Of a stretch of 64,000 nucleotides of DNA, positions 33,241 through 44,180 are shown in pieces. The stretch is from Loripinus fragilis. Its lineage: Eukaryota; Mollusca; Bivalvia; Lucinida; Lucinidae. The translations under genes and the position numbers were made by a program. The notes under the pieces are model-generated. The model worked only from the letters and a program-made list of their open reading frames with translations. It was not told the origin of the DNA and searched no databases. Every line of letters starts with the position of its first letter. Within the stretch, counting starts at the first letter, position 1. Location of the stretch: positions 89,809,779-89,873,778 of the forward strand of contig OZ026525.1 of the NCBI GenBank assembly GCA_964019695.1, in the 5' to 3' direction.

Positions 33241-35785
33241 GAGGCCTGACCCATCCCTAAAAAAGGTTTGTTATTTCTCTCCTTGGTCTCCAATTCTGGG
33301 GTTATATCCTCATTTTGGTGATGTATTGGGCTGGCAGGAATCAGAGTATCCTTATCACGGTTAAAGGACTTTTCCCCCTGGCTTTGTGCTCCATTCCGCA
33401 TCTGGGGCTGCACACAGGATTCGCCCTTTTGGACTTTCGCTGCAGGTTCCCCTTCATACCTGTTCTCTTCATCATGCATACTTTTCGGAGAATCCATCTT
33501 GGGTGCCTTGCCATTCTGGGTTTGTGTGGAGTACATACTCGTGGAGCCCTCATCACTGTCAATACTGTTATGCACTGGGGCTGGATTAACCACTTGTTGA
33601 TGTGGTGGAGCTGGGTTAACCACTTGATGTGGTGGGGCTGGATTAACCATTTGTTGCTGTGGCCTTTGCTCCCCTTGATTATTACATGGCTGTCCCATCC
33701 CTCTGCTACCCCTTGTCCCATTTTGTAAACCGTGTCCCTGTTGACTGGCCCCATGCCTAGAGCCCTGTGCTTGTTGCTGGGCCTGATAGTAAATGGGATA
33801 TCCACTTTGTATTGGATTACTAAAGCCAGTTGCTTGAAATGGTTGAGGGGTAATATACCTAGTGACAATAGGTGCAACAGGGGGATAATTAGCTGCATTT
33901 GACATATATGCATTCAAATAGAGATGACTATTTGGTATTGTTTGGATTCCCTGGTTTGGGAAAGTATGCGGGTAATATGGGTGATGACCATGAAATGTAT
34001 GGTGGCTACCAGGCCATAACACAGACCCGGGGGCCCCAAGACAGTGTGGATTAGTAGGTATATATCCAGTATTTCTTGAGGTACATGTATGCAGTGCATT
34101 AAATTGACTCTGTATTTGCATGCTTTGCTCCATGTTTTGGATTCTAGCCCTCATATGTTCCATTTCGAGGCCCCTCAGACTTTCCTTAAGAATCATAATG
34201 TCCTTCTCTTGCTTGAATATGGAGTCCCACCATTTGCTATATTTTCCCTTATACTAGGATCTCTACCCATGCTGTTGTTATATGACTGCTCCCCCTGGAA
34301 ATGAATGTTGTTGTTCTGAATGCCACTTGTGGAGCCTGTGATCAAACCCTGCCTTAGTATTTGATTTGTATTTTGTAATTCCCCGACCTTCCTTTCAAGG
34401 TTGCTTATAAGTGAGCGCGCCAGATTGAGCTGTTCTTCATGCTCTTCCTCTTTAAGTTTACTTTTATCCACCCTTTTGTTTTGTTTACCTGCAGGTTTTA
34501 CCCCCTTACTATGTGTTTCACCCTGTGCATCCAGGGATCCCTTCGATTTACCATCTCGTGGTGCAGTCGCCTCAGTGTCATTACAATCGGTGTCCCTTGA
34601 CCCCTTGCGTTTTTTCGCTTGCTTTTCATGCACTACCTCTGTTTCGGGGACTTCCCTTGGTTGCACCTCTGGGGATCCTGCATTAGGATAATAACCATTG
34701 CTGACGCTGCCATCAGGACCCCCGATGACAGCCCCACCAATGGAAGTCCTATTAACTAAACCATCCTTATTACCCACCCCGTCAGAAGTTTCAGACATCT
34801 GTGATTTTTTTGATTTGCCTAAATCATGTGAGTAATCCACAACCCTGTCATGCGGCTTTGCATTTTCCATCAGGGTCTCGGTACCTGAGTCACAATTTTG
34901 ATCAAAAGAAGTACCCTTAGTTTGAGTTTGTTTTGAACCTTTAACCTTGGCACCTCGGTCAGTTAATTTCATTGTCTCATTGTGCCGAGTTTTGTAAGCT
35001 TCTGTCGGGGTTTGAGTATTGAGATGATTTATGTCGCCATCCAGTGTCTTCGGGTATGTTTCTTCACCTATTTCTGTAACACCACTCCGTGTGTACAGTA
35101 CGGAGTCATTAATGGACTCACATTGGGTATCATAGGTACAGGAGATGCAGTTATACTGCAGATCTGTATCCTGAAACCTCTCAATGTCATCCTCAGACAG
35201 GGTCTCGCATTCAAAGTGGTACCACTGCTGACACAGATCGCAACATATACCATACTCAACACTATTTTCACACATTGGACAAATTTCCTTCCGCCCCTCA
35301 TCATCGGACTGCGTTACCGCAGCAACTGTCATTTGATCATCAGTATTGTTCTTTTTGCCCTCCCTCCCAATGCCCATACCTGCCTCAGCAGTGTGTATCT
35401 TTTGACCTTGCTCAGTCAGTTTTTTTCTAGGCAATGCATCTGGCTTTGTTTTTGCATATGAATCTTGCATGTTATTTAGACAGCCGATAATGGTGCTTCG
35501 GATTTCTTTGTCCAACATGTTGACGTCTTTTTTCCTTAATATCGCCTCAGCTATTTTCAAATGTTCGTGATTAAATGAGTTTACATCCCTCCCATTCACC
35601 ATCACCTTGGACTTAGTATGATACAAATTTATGGCAAAATCCAGGACGTACTCTTTATCAAACACCTTTATGACACTCTCAACAAAGGAGTCTGATTTGT
35701 CTGTAACATCCCTATATTCAATTTTCATGTTATCTGAGTCAGATCTGAGTCTTTGATCATCTGTATTTACTGTCACACTATTCAA
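33210..35785 (-). pseudogene. LINE-1 ORF1 with PHD finger and coiled coil
   Basis: Starts at ATG 35785 and would be about 860 residues. One frameshift near 34200-34220 splits it into 530- and 328-codon pieces. The first piece has a PHD-type finger at about residues 169-216 (CPMCENS, CCDLCQQWYHFEC and CISC, a Cys4-His-Cys3 pattern) and a heptad-like region with LNLARSLISNLERKVGELQN near residue 470. The second continues with RARIQNMEQSMQIQ and a long Gln/Pro/Asn-rich part. PHD fingers are known in the ORF1 of some LINE clades; here it may bind chromatin or RNA (inference). ORF1 ends inside the start of ORF2. Confidence 0.7.
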
Positions 35786-36600
35786 ACAAGTATAAGCTTA
35801 TGCAAAAGGTATAAGATTTTTAACGGACAAGAGTGAAAAAAACATAACTAGATATAATATTGTCTTACTTTATTCCTTTTATTTTTATTTTTCTTAGCCT
35901 TATTTTTTCAATAAGGTCATGAATAAAGGTAATTAATGTCAGGGGGAACTTACTATCGCATCAGTGAATTGGCGTAGGGTTTGATGTCCTTTAATTGGTG
36001 TTTGTCTCAATGTTCTTATTAATTTATTGTTGTTATCTGTCTACTTGATTATTAACCTAAAGGTAAATACCAATTTGCACTTTCGTTGAAGTAAGCAAAC
36101 GGTGATTACATGTGCATTGTTTAATTGCTTTCATACCGGCTAATTGGTCACATAACTGTCTGTCTGTCTGTCTGTCTGTCTGCCCGCCCTTCCATCCACC
36201 ACAACCACCAGTGAAAGGCATGGGCCGATGGTCGTCCGAAGTTATTAAAAATAAAACAGCTTAAAACGTGGACCGATTTTGGCCCGATCTAATATGTTAG
36301 CACGGGAAGTTATTCACAGCGGTGAGACGGTTCTTTTGAGCACCCAAAAGCTTAAGACCGAATAAGCACACAAAATCAGACCACTATCGAACACCAGCCA
36401 AACGCATGGGTCGATGGTGGCTCGGTAATAGCATGCTGGCACAGGCCGTTATTCACAACAAAACAGCTATATATTACTATTGAGCTCTACGAAATGTGGT
36501 GCTCAGAAATTTATGATAGGGATCTAACATCAGTTGGGCTTATTCATGATGCGATGATCCAGAGGGGAGGGGGTGCAGGGGCTCCGGAGCCCCCCCCCCC
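35786..36600 (-). other. LINE-1 5' UTR
   Basis: Also found, diverged, at about 50950-51540. Contains a GTCT-repeat near 36161-36182 and a run of about 20 C at 36591-36612 on the + strand. No ORF. Confidence 0.6.
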
Positions 36601-36619
36601 CCCCCCCCCCCGAAAATCA

Positions 36620-37074
36620 TAAGAAATATAGGGTTTCTTAGCAATACTGATCAGGATCCCCTGAAAAATTAAAAAGCTACTAAGCCAGCAATGTTGTGCC
36701 ATCATTAGCACGCCAGCGAAACGCCATTTATGTTCTGCTAGATTATTCCAGTCCAGTCTTTGTAGCAAACAGTGTGGATCCGGATAAAACTGCTCTCCTA
36801 AGAGCAGTCTGATCCAGGTCCACAATGTTTGTCTGTACGGAGAAATTAGCCATTGACGTAAGCATAAGTTGCATTTCCCTGACATAACGACCCATAAGCC
36901 GTCTTCAAGTGTAGCAAACAGTGTGGACCCGTATCAAACTGCTATCCAAGGAGTAGCCTGAACCGGATTCGCAATGTTTGTCTGTCCGTAAGACGTCTTC
37001 ATAGCAAACAGTTTGGACCCAAATCTGACTGCTCTCCTAGGAACAGTCTGATCAGGGTCCATGGCGAAATTAGC
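36620..37074. repeat. Palindromic repeat units upstream of LINE-1
   Basis: Units contain GTAGCAAACAGTGTGGA, an ATCAGACTGCT-like and an AGCAGTCTGATC-like pair, and GAAATTAGCCATTGACGTAA. The same units occur at 48956-49280 and 51690-52190, always upstream of LINE-1-type sequence. They may be part of its 5' end or a separate satellite. The Polinton sits inside one such unit. Confidence 0.65.
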
Positions 37075-37080
37075 CGTTGG
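37075..37080 (+). repeat. Polinton target site duplication, left
   Basis: CGTTGG, directly before the element's AGTAGT end. Identical to 48950-48955. Confidence 0.9.
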
Positions 37081-37832
37081 AGTAGTATAGGCGCCGGTTT
37101 AGCGTTTTTGACGTCACTTCCGGTCCAAGATGGCGGCCCCCTCGACTTCCGATCCAAGATGGCGGCCCCCACGACACCAAGATGGCGGCCCCCACGAAAT
37201 CAAGATGGCGGCCCCTGTGACGCGTTCGGTTACACCTCGGAGGGTGAGTCAACGCCCTAGACCACGAGAAGGTAGCGTCACGTCCTAGAGCGCGGTGTCG
37301 TTCTTCTATATACAGGGGTGAGGGGCCTCTCGAACGAACACGGATCTGGAGGAGTCTATATTGAGGTTTTTTTACGCAGTTCAGAACGAGATCCAGTCTT
37401 TAATGGTGTAGCGCGTCGCAGCGCTCGGTTTATCCCGTTCCCCGGGTGGACCCTTTTTTTTCAGCACGGTCCTTTCACGTCTTTTTCCACGTACTGATCG
37501 GCTTCGTAATTGGGTCGTAAAGGCTGAGAGGGATATGATTGTCTATCAACGTAGAACGGGTTCCTCGCCATGCATATGGCGTCTGGCTAACTTAGGAGCA
37601 TATTGCGCAATTATTTGCTGTTCGTCCTTTAGTATTTCAATGAATTCCAGTCCAAAGTTGCTGTCTTACGCCCTCCGTCCATGGACATTGCATTCATGTC
37701 CTTGCAATGCATCACGCCTACTATAGGACTGGTTGCAGATCAAACACCGGATCATTTTGTCTTAGTTTCTCTACCTTCATAAGGGTGTCATACTTCTTAC
37801 GATCATTGGATCATTGTTACCACCACCACCCA

Positions 37833-37866
<34 letters not shown>

Positions 37867-37885
37867 AGCCACCCACCCACCCACC

Positions 37886-37895
<10 letters not shown>
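37081..37895 (+). repeat. Polinton left terminal inverted repeat
   Basis: Matches the right repeat in inverse orientation from the tip to the CA/CACC microsatellite, with a small number of differences (for instance CCCGGGTGG versus the reverse of CCACTCGGGG). Confidence 0.85.
37109..37212 (+). promoter_or_regulatory. Cluster of CRE, ETS and four YY1-like motifs in the left Polinton repeat
   Basis: TGACGTCA at 37109-37116 (CRE/ATF palindrome) overlaps ACTTCCGG (ETS-like). CAAGATGGCGGC, the YY1 consensus, occurs at 37126, 37155, 37178 and 37201, spaced 29, 23 and 23 bp. A TATA-like TCTATATAC lies at about 37306. The mirrored set is in the right repeat (48818-48904). The motifs are seen; their use as a promoter is inference. 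Confidence 0.6.
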
Positions 37896-37937
<42 letters not shown>

Positions 37938-37978
37938 TACATACATACATACATACATACATACATACATACATACAG
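37834..37978 (+). repeat. Compound microsatellite (AC)n (ACCC)n (AC)n (ATAC)n
   Basis: Direct reading. Its outer part is mirrored at 48105-48180. Confidence 0.95.
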
Positions 37979-38003
37979 GGAGCGCAGTGGCTCAGTGGTA
38001 GAC
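37979..38003 (+). repeat. Truncated SINE head
   Basis: GGGAGCGCAGTGGCTCAGTG and a few more bases match the start of the SINE at 38513, then stop. Confidence 0.65.
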
Positions 38004-38343
38004 AGTGACATTTTTCTACACCATCGAATTTCCCCCAGCTCAAGTCAGACCAGACCGTCCCAGGCCCTATGAGCATATTTAGCTAATAACAAGAGTTAAA
38101 TCTTATTTCTTAATAGACACCATTTTTTCAGGAGTCACTCACAAACGATTAAGGGAGCAACGCAATAAACGTGGTATCGAGTTAAGCAATATTCACCTAC
38201 ATCCATACTTTTTCTATGGAACCTCTACCTACAACCATCAACATTAACATTACCAATTCAACCAACAACGCTAAGCACCCCTATATGGCTCATATATAAA
38301 CTACATCCATAATTTTTCTATGTCGACAATGCATTTTCGTGGG

Positions 38344-38557
38344 CGAGTCTTCCCTTTAAAACCTTGAAAACATTTAAGTATTATACATACCAGACATACA
38401 TACAGGGAGCGCAGTGGCTCAGTGGTAGAGTGTTTGACTGGAGACCGGGGCGAGTCTTCCCTTTAAAACCTTGAAAACATTTAAGTATTATACATACCAG
38501 ACATACATACAGGGAGCGCAGTGGCTCAGTGGTAGAGTGTTTGACTGGAGACCGAGG
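38344..38557 (+). repeat. Tandem duplication of 107 bp including a SINE head
   Basis: CGAGTCTTCC...GAGACCG occurs at 38344-38450 and again at 38451-38557 with hardly any change, so it is a recent local duplication. Confidence 0.85.
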
Positions 38558-38712
38558 GGCCTCGGGTTCGAGCCTCACCGGCGTCACTGCGTTGTGTCCT
38601 CGAGCAAGACACATTAATCCTAGCTTAGCCAGGAAGCCCCGTTTAACTGAAAGATCGTTGATGGGAGGTAAAGAATCAAATCAAACCAGCAAACAAAATA
38701 CATACAGGAGAA
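38510..38712 (+). mobile_element. tRNA-derived SINE
   Basis: The head has an A box (TGGCTCAGTGGTAGAGTG) and a B box (GGTTCGAGCC) at tRNA-like spacing, forming an internal RNA polymerase III promoter. The body contains TGTCCTCGAGCAAGACACAT and ends CTGAAAGATCGTTGATGGGA plus an AATCAAATCAAA tail. The same SINE, complete, is on the minus strand at 54712-54916. The head is not a functional tRNA gene. Confidence 0.8.
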
Positions 38713-38714
38713 GG

Positions 38715-41240
38715 GGGTAACACTTATACACGTATAAAATGAAAAATGAGATTCTGATCGCTTGACTCAATAGTCGCCTATCCAGGCCAAACCAGACTAT
38801 CCCAGACCCGACTAGATCCTTTAATACATTCCAAACTAGGCCACCTGATCACGTACTCAGACACCCACTCATTTACCCTGGCACCCTCAAATTGTCTTCT
38901 GAATAACCATATGAAATATGGATTGTAAACCAAGCCGTTTTGTAACAGCTCGGTTTCTCTGGACATTTATAGACAGCACTGTTACTAAAAATAGAACTGT
39001 TATTAAACGGAGAAATCAACGATACCTTTGATACGCATCAATATAATTAACTGCTGTTTCTTTGATCGCTTATCGATTTTACAATTCAGGAGACAGGCCC
39101 ACGGAAAACCCACCTTTTCAATACGCACGACTTTGCTGTATCATTGCGTTGGGTCTTCGCTGTTCAACATCGAATTTACTGATCAGAGTGCGTTATTCAA
39201 GCAGATGAGCCTGTCCATCGGACAGACGTTTTATGTTATGTACAAGGAAATGCCGAAACGACAGTGATATGATGCCGTTCAATACAGAAAACAACTTTGA
39301 TCTTATTTGTGGGGCGTTTAGCAAAACCAAGGTGCCCCACACTAAATTGAAAGTGTTTTATATGAACATATTTACCGTCTTTTTCCCTATAAGAAAAATC
39401 AGGTAATTTAAGTGCCATATTAATACACTTTTTCATGACATTCTCACAATGAAATTTTGAGAGGGTGTCACCCCTCCAAAATAAATGCCTCTCTCTAATG
39501 AGGTTTAAATACGTGATACCCATATTTTGTTTCTAAGCACGAAGGTTTCTCTTTTTATACTGACCGATCATAATGAAATTTTGGAAATCAGGCGCCCTTA
39601 ATTAATCTCTCTAATGAAGCGATAAGACCAAAGACATTGATAATTAATATTAATGATACATATCTGGAACCTAATTATTAATATAAATATCTAGAACCTA
39701 TGCAATTAAGCTCATTTCCGATTTTGGAAGAGAATTACAGCAATGGTTTTTGAATCTTTCTTTAGCCTGGCAAATTCAACATGTTTCAGCATTTTAATTC
39801 GCATGAGCGAAATATTGTTTATACTCATACATTCGGGACAAGACGTGTTCTGTTTTCAGGAAATTGTTATATATAGTTTTAGATTAATGTACAAACCCTT
39901 AATATTAATTAATCAGATGGTTTCTGGAAGCCAGCTGATCTGGATCTAAGCGATAGACATTTAACAGTTAAAACATTATACCACCCTTACCAACTTTAGC
40001 ACGAAATAGATGTAGGTGGTATAAAATAGTATTACCATGTTTTGTCCTCCTGTACGTAAAATACTTGTTTAACATTTATGAGCATGATCAATACAACATC
40101 TGAAATTAAAAAAATGTATTTTTCAGTATTATAGTTGAAATTTCATGCTGAACGTTTCCTGATAAGCCTCGTTAACTAGCATTGATTATGAAACGGGCAA
40201 TATAATTGATATTAAAGGATTTTTCTCTGGGATAATCATTTTAGATAGTTGGGGTGTCCCTCTGGGATCAAATATAACGAGTATTCGCTGATAGAACGTT
40301 AGATCAAAGACAATAACACAAAGTACGGGCGTAGATGTAAGACCCGTATAATTGACCGTTAAATTGGTAATTTTAAAAAGTCTTCATGCTCTAAGCAAAC
40401 AGTCTATGTATCACAAAGTTTTTTCCTACCAAAAACGCATGTGCCCGTCTCTTCTGGTTTTGGTCAGTATGGAATTACGTGCACGGACTCAGTGACAGCA
40501 GGTTTCATTGAGTTCATTATCGTAAAACGACAACATTACGGTACATGGTGCGAAACAGGTGATGCTCTACATTCAAAAACAATACGATATCACTATGATT
40601 TATGCAGGTGGGGACTTGACACAAACGGTTTGGACCCATGCCAATGTTTTGGATCCGCCCAGGCTGATCAGCGCCTTTGCTGTCCGCTTTTTGCAAAGCA
40701 AATTTTTATTTTAGCTAGTCTCTGAAGCTGAACAGACAGGTACCCAAACTCACAGGACAAATTTTCTCGTGGCATCCATAATTTGTGTTTGCGAGCAGCG
40801 ATGATTCTCGCTATCAAATTAATACACTTTAAATGCATGCGTCAAATATATGTTTTGTATATTATGTATTGTTGTGAAATAAAATTTCTATTCCGTTCTG
40901 TATGTTATACGATCAGCAAAAGCTCAGACCAGCCTGCGCAGTCTGATTAGAGCCTTGCTAGTCGCATACGTATTCTACTGACTGAACATCATTTGCAGCG
41001 TCTAAGCTGAAAAGGAGGCTGGGCTTGTCGGAGTCTACACTTGTGTCACGGCTCACAGCATTTTTGTGCTCTAGCAGCTAAGGGGAAAGTACTCCTATTT
41101 CAATACGAAAAGTAGCGATAGTGAATTAAGACGCCTGATCGTTTTAATAGCTTTGTTAATCTACCTACCTCACACGTAAGTGTAGTAGTATGTAGGATGC
41201 CTTGGGTTCAATGATGACCCAAAAGTTCGAAAAAGAGCTT
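38715..41240. other. Polinton interior without recognisable genes
   Basis: The stretch where capsid, ATPase or protease genes might be expected. ORFs of 60-95 codons (for instance 39236-39523 minus and 40441-40725 plus) show no Polinton motifs. A TGGACCC/GGATCC-type dispersed repeat lies near 40630-40700 and a short CAGACC-TGCGCAGTCTG repeat near 40926-40950. A piece of the CTAAAAATAG repeat occurs at 38975-39020. Confidence 0.5.
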
Positions 41241-41244
41241 ACGT

Positions 41245-41545
41245 ATTTATAACGATGTTACTAAAAATAGTACCGTTATTAAACGGACCAATCAAAAGAC
41301 GGTACTGTTACTAAACGGAGAAATCAAAAGTTAGCACTTTTACTAAAAATAGAATATGGTACTGTTATTAAACGGACCAATCAAAAGACGGTACTGTACT
41401 TAAAATAGAAAGTGACACTGTTACTAAAAATAGAAGATGGTACTGTTACTAAAAATAGTACTGTAACTAAATGGACCAATCAAAAGGAGGCACTGTTACT
41501 AAAAATAGAAAGTGACACTGTTACTAAAAATAACGGACCAATCAG
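41245..41545 (+). repeat. Degenerate tandem repeat upstream of polB
   Basis: Irregular units of GTTACTAAAAATAG and GGACCAATCAAAAG with spacing of about 30-100 bp. Four CCAATC boxes lie at 41287, 41377, 41476 and 41538. A small relative lies at 38975-39020. Confidence 0.8.
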
Positions 41546-41605
41546 AAGAGACCTTGAAGAGAGCCAAGTATATAAGAAGGAGTGAGAAGAGATTGTCTCA
41601 TTCTT
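41538..41605 (+). promoter_or_regulatory. polB core promoter (CCAAT, TATA, initiator)
   Basis: A CCAATC box at 41538-41543, TATATAA at 41569-41575 and an initiator-like CTCATTC with its A at 41600, 31 bp after the TATA start. The polB ATG follows 32 bp later at 41632. The spacing is that of a standard RNA polymerase II core promoter. Predicted from sequence only. Confidence 0.65.
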
Positions 41606-42669
41606 AACATAGAATTTCAGCAATCCACATCATGAACTCTGAGAATCTGTCGGAAGAAATCCAAGAAAGCGGTCGTCTACTGTTGGCAGACGGCCCCTGG
41701 GATCCTCTAGGGGACGAACCTAGACCCCTGGAATATACCATGAGAAAGAAAGGGGAGAGAACCTACGCAAAAAATGCGGCCGTAGACACCACCTTTCAAG
41801 TCAAAGTTAACGATAGATACCGCGGCCAACGCCTCAGAGATATACGACGAGGTCTTCACGGTATGTTCGAAGACATCCTCCAAGAGGCGCGCGGGGATCT
41901 GGCGGGCAACGATTTGGGACGTGTGGTGATTCATCACGACGGGTTACACGACCCCATCGTGGTTCCCTTAAGACCTTGGGACCGTTTAAACGTCGACGTC
42001 GTGATGGAATATATAGAAAAGGTGCTGAACAGTCATCAAGAATTGTCCGTGAATGACAGTTTCGACATCACGATCGGGACAATAGACTTACCCAAAGGTG
42101 GCGGAAAAGGAAACAGAAGACCCTTTACAAGCCTTCAGGGAGACAAGAATTCGATACAAATCAAGACATCTCTCGTCACTATAGACAATAACGACCAATT
42201 GTGTATGGCGAGAGCCATCGGAGTGGGATGGGCAAAACTCAACTTATGTACCAAAGAAGAATGGAATGATTTGACCCGATACCAGAAGTCCAAGAGTAAC
42301 TCGGAATTAACGTTAGAGCACCGAAAAGTACCCGAAAGTCACTACAAAAACCTGAGAAACAAAAAGAGTAAAGAACAAAAAGACCTGGCTGTGGCTATCA
42401 GCCGATTGGCCGGGGTACCTTTAGACCGACCCGCGAGTTTGAACGATATAGAGCCATTTGAAGAAGTCCTGAACACCCGAGTGATGGTGGTGAGCGCTCG
42501 ACTAGGCAACAAATTTATTACTAGCCCGAGCACCGACGAGCGACCCTGTATCTACATTTACTTGGTCGACGATTGTCATTTTCATACCATCTCCAACATA
42601 ACCGGCTTCTTTTCGTCAAGATACTTTTGTCCAACATGCCTGAAACACTATGACCACAAAGAGAGACAC

Positions 42670-42672
42670 TAG
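42670..42672 (+). other. In-frame TAG in polB
   Basis: Follows YDHKERH. The frame continues directly with a Cys-rich segment, so this is a point nonsense change and not a gene boundary. Confidence 0.75.
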
Positions 42673-43170
42673 TGCGAAGTGACCTGTATCGTGTGTAAAA
42701 CGACAAACTGTCCCAAAACCGAGTCACCGGTCACGTGCGACCAGTGTCACATGACGTGTAGGTCGACGAAGTGTTACCAAGAACACAAGAAAGTACCCCT
42801 ACACGAGAAGGGGGCAAAGAAGGGACAAGTAAGGGGACCTTCTGAATGCGATAAATGGTGGAAATGTCCGACCTGTTACAAAGTCATCAACACAACCAAA
42901 AGAGAGAAAAAAGACCATCGATGCGGAGAATACCTTTGTACGTCATGCGATAAATACGTACTGAGAGATCATCTTTGCTACCTGAGATCCATTCCGGCCA
43001 AACAGGAATTTATTCCCAAGTTCATCTTTGCCGATTTCGAATGTAGCCAAGATGAGAGATCCGAGTGTACGGAGGGGTACGCGCCACTGATGAATCCCGA
43101 TTGTACGGAATGTCAACCAAGTAGGATGTGTACTCCCTGTTCAAAATGCCAACGATGTAAGACGTCCTGG

Positions 43171-43173
43171 TGA
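43171..43173 (+). other. In-frame TGA in polB
   Basis: Lies between a Cys-rich cluster ending RCKTSW and GKASHKPNFVVAHTVC, in the same frame. The position within a Cys cluster suggests a lost Cys codon, but I cannot align other Polintons here. Confidence 0.7.
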
Positions 43174-44180
43174 GGAAAAGCCTCCCACAAACCCAATTTC
43201 GTGGTGGCTCATACGGTCTGTCCTAGGTGTATAGATAGACCTGTGACTTCCGAATCCAGGTGTCAAGATTGCGGTACCCGTTGCTCCAGATGCGAAGACC
43301 TAGATGTCCCTTGTACCGGAACAGCTTGCGGTTTGAGAGAGGTCGTCTTCCAAGGACAAGACACAGCTCGTACGTTCGGTAAATGGTTATTTTCGAGTCA
43401 ACATAAATACTTTAAAACCGTCTGTCACAACATGAAAGGATACGACGGATACTTCCTATTGGAGTACTTGATAGACCAATCCATGAGACCGGACAAGATT
43501 ATCTACAACGGGTCCAAAATCATGTACATGACGGTAGAAAAAGACCTCCACATCAAAGTCATAGACAGTCTAAATTTTCTACCCATGAAGTTATCCAAGT
43601 TACCCAAAGCCTTTGGATTGAAAGAACTAAAGAAAGGTTGGTTCCCCCATTTCTTCAACACCCGGGAAAACCAAGAGTACCTCGGACCGTACCCGGATCC
43701 TAAATATTACGGATGTAACTTTATGGGAAACGAGGAAAGGGAGGAATGCCTAGCATGGCTCAAATCCAAAGAGAACTGCGTCTTCGATTTTAAGAAAGAA
43801 ATGTTGGACTACTGTCGAAGTGACGTGGACATTCTACGTCAGGCCTGCCTCAAGTTTCGAGAACTATTGATGTCCACCACCGGCGATTGTGTGATGGACC
43901 AAGGAGGAAAACCTCAGTGGACTGGGGCGGTGGATCCCTTCGACTCGGTGACCATCGCCTCGGTGTGTATGAACGTGTACAGAACCAAGTTTTTAGAAGA
44001 AGAGTGGAGGGTCAAATTAGCGGAAGACACGAATTGGTTGGTGGCCAAGTACAAGGATGGCCGTATGAAAGTCTTACGGGGTGACCGGTGGGTGTCGGAG
44101 GATGAGGTGGTCATCGGGGAGAAAGAATTCGTTCGTTCCCCTATCGCCAAGATTCCACCAGGCGGGTATAAGACGGACCA

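Larger units (their letters stand above)
29477..37080 (-). mobile_element. LINE-1: nearly full-length APE-type non-LTR retrotransposon
   Basis: On the minus strand, in order: 5' region with palindromic repeat units (about 36620-37080), 5' UTR (35786-36600), ORF1 with a PHD finger, ORF2 with endonuclease, RT and a Cys/His motif, and a 285-bp 3' UTR ending at 29477. Both ORFs carry frameshifts. The name LINE-1 is only a label for this window; the clade was not determined (the C-terminal Cys/His motif and APE domain fit several clades, not RTE). The 5' boundary is uncertain because the Polinton lies there. Confidence 0.75.

Noticed and set aside
37707..38076. ORFs with His-Thr or Val-Cys repeats
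   Set aside because: Translations of the CA/CACC/CATA microsatellite.
37979..38600. tRNA-like A and B boxes
   Set aside because: They belong to SINE heads followed by a SINE body. No tRNA cloverleaf with a proper acceptor stem was seen.
39236..39523. Minus-strand 95-codon ORF as a Polinton capsid or ATPase gene
   Set aside because: No Walker or capsid motif and no family resemblance.
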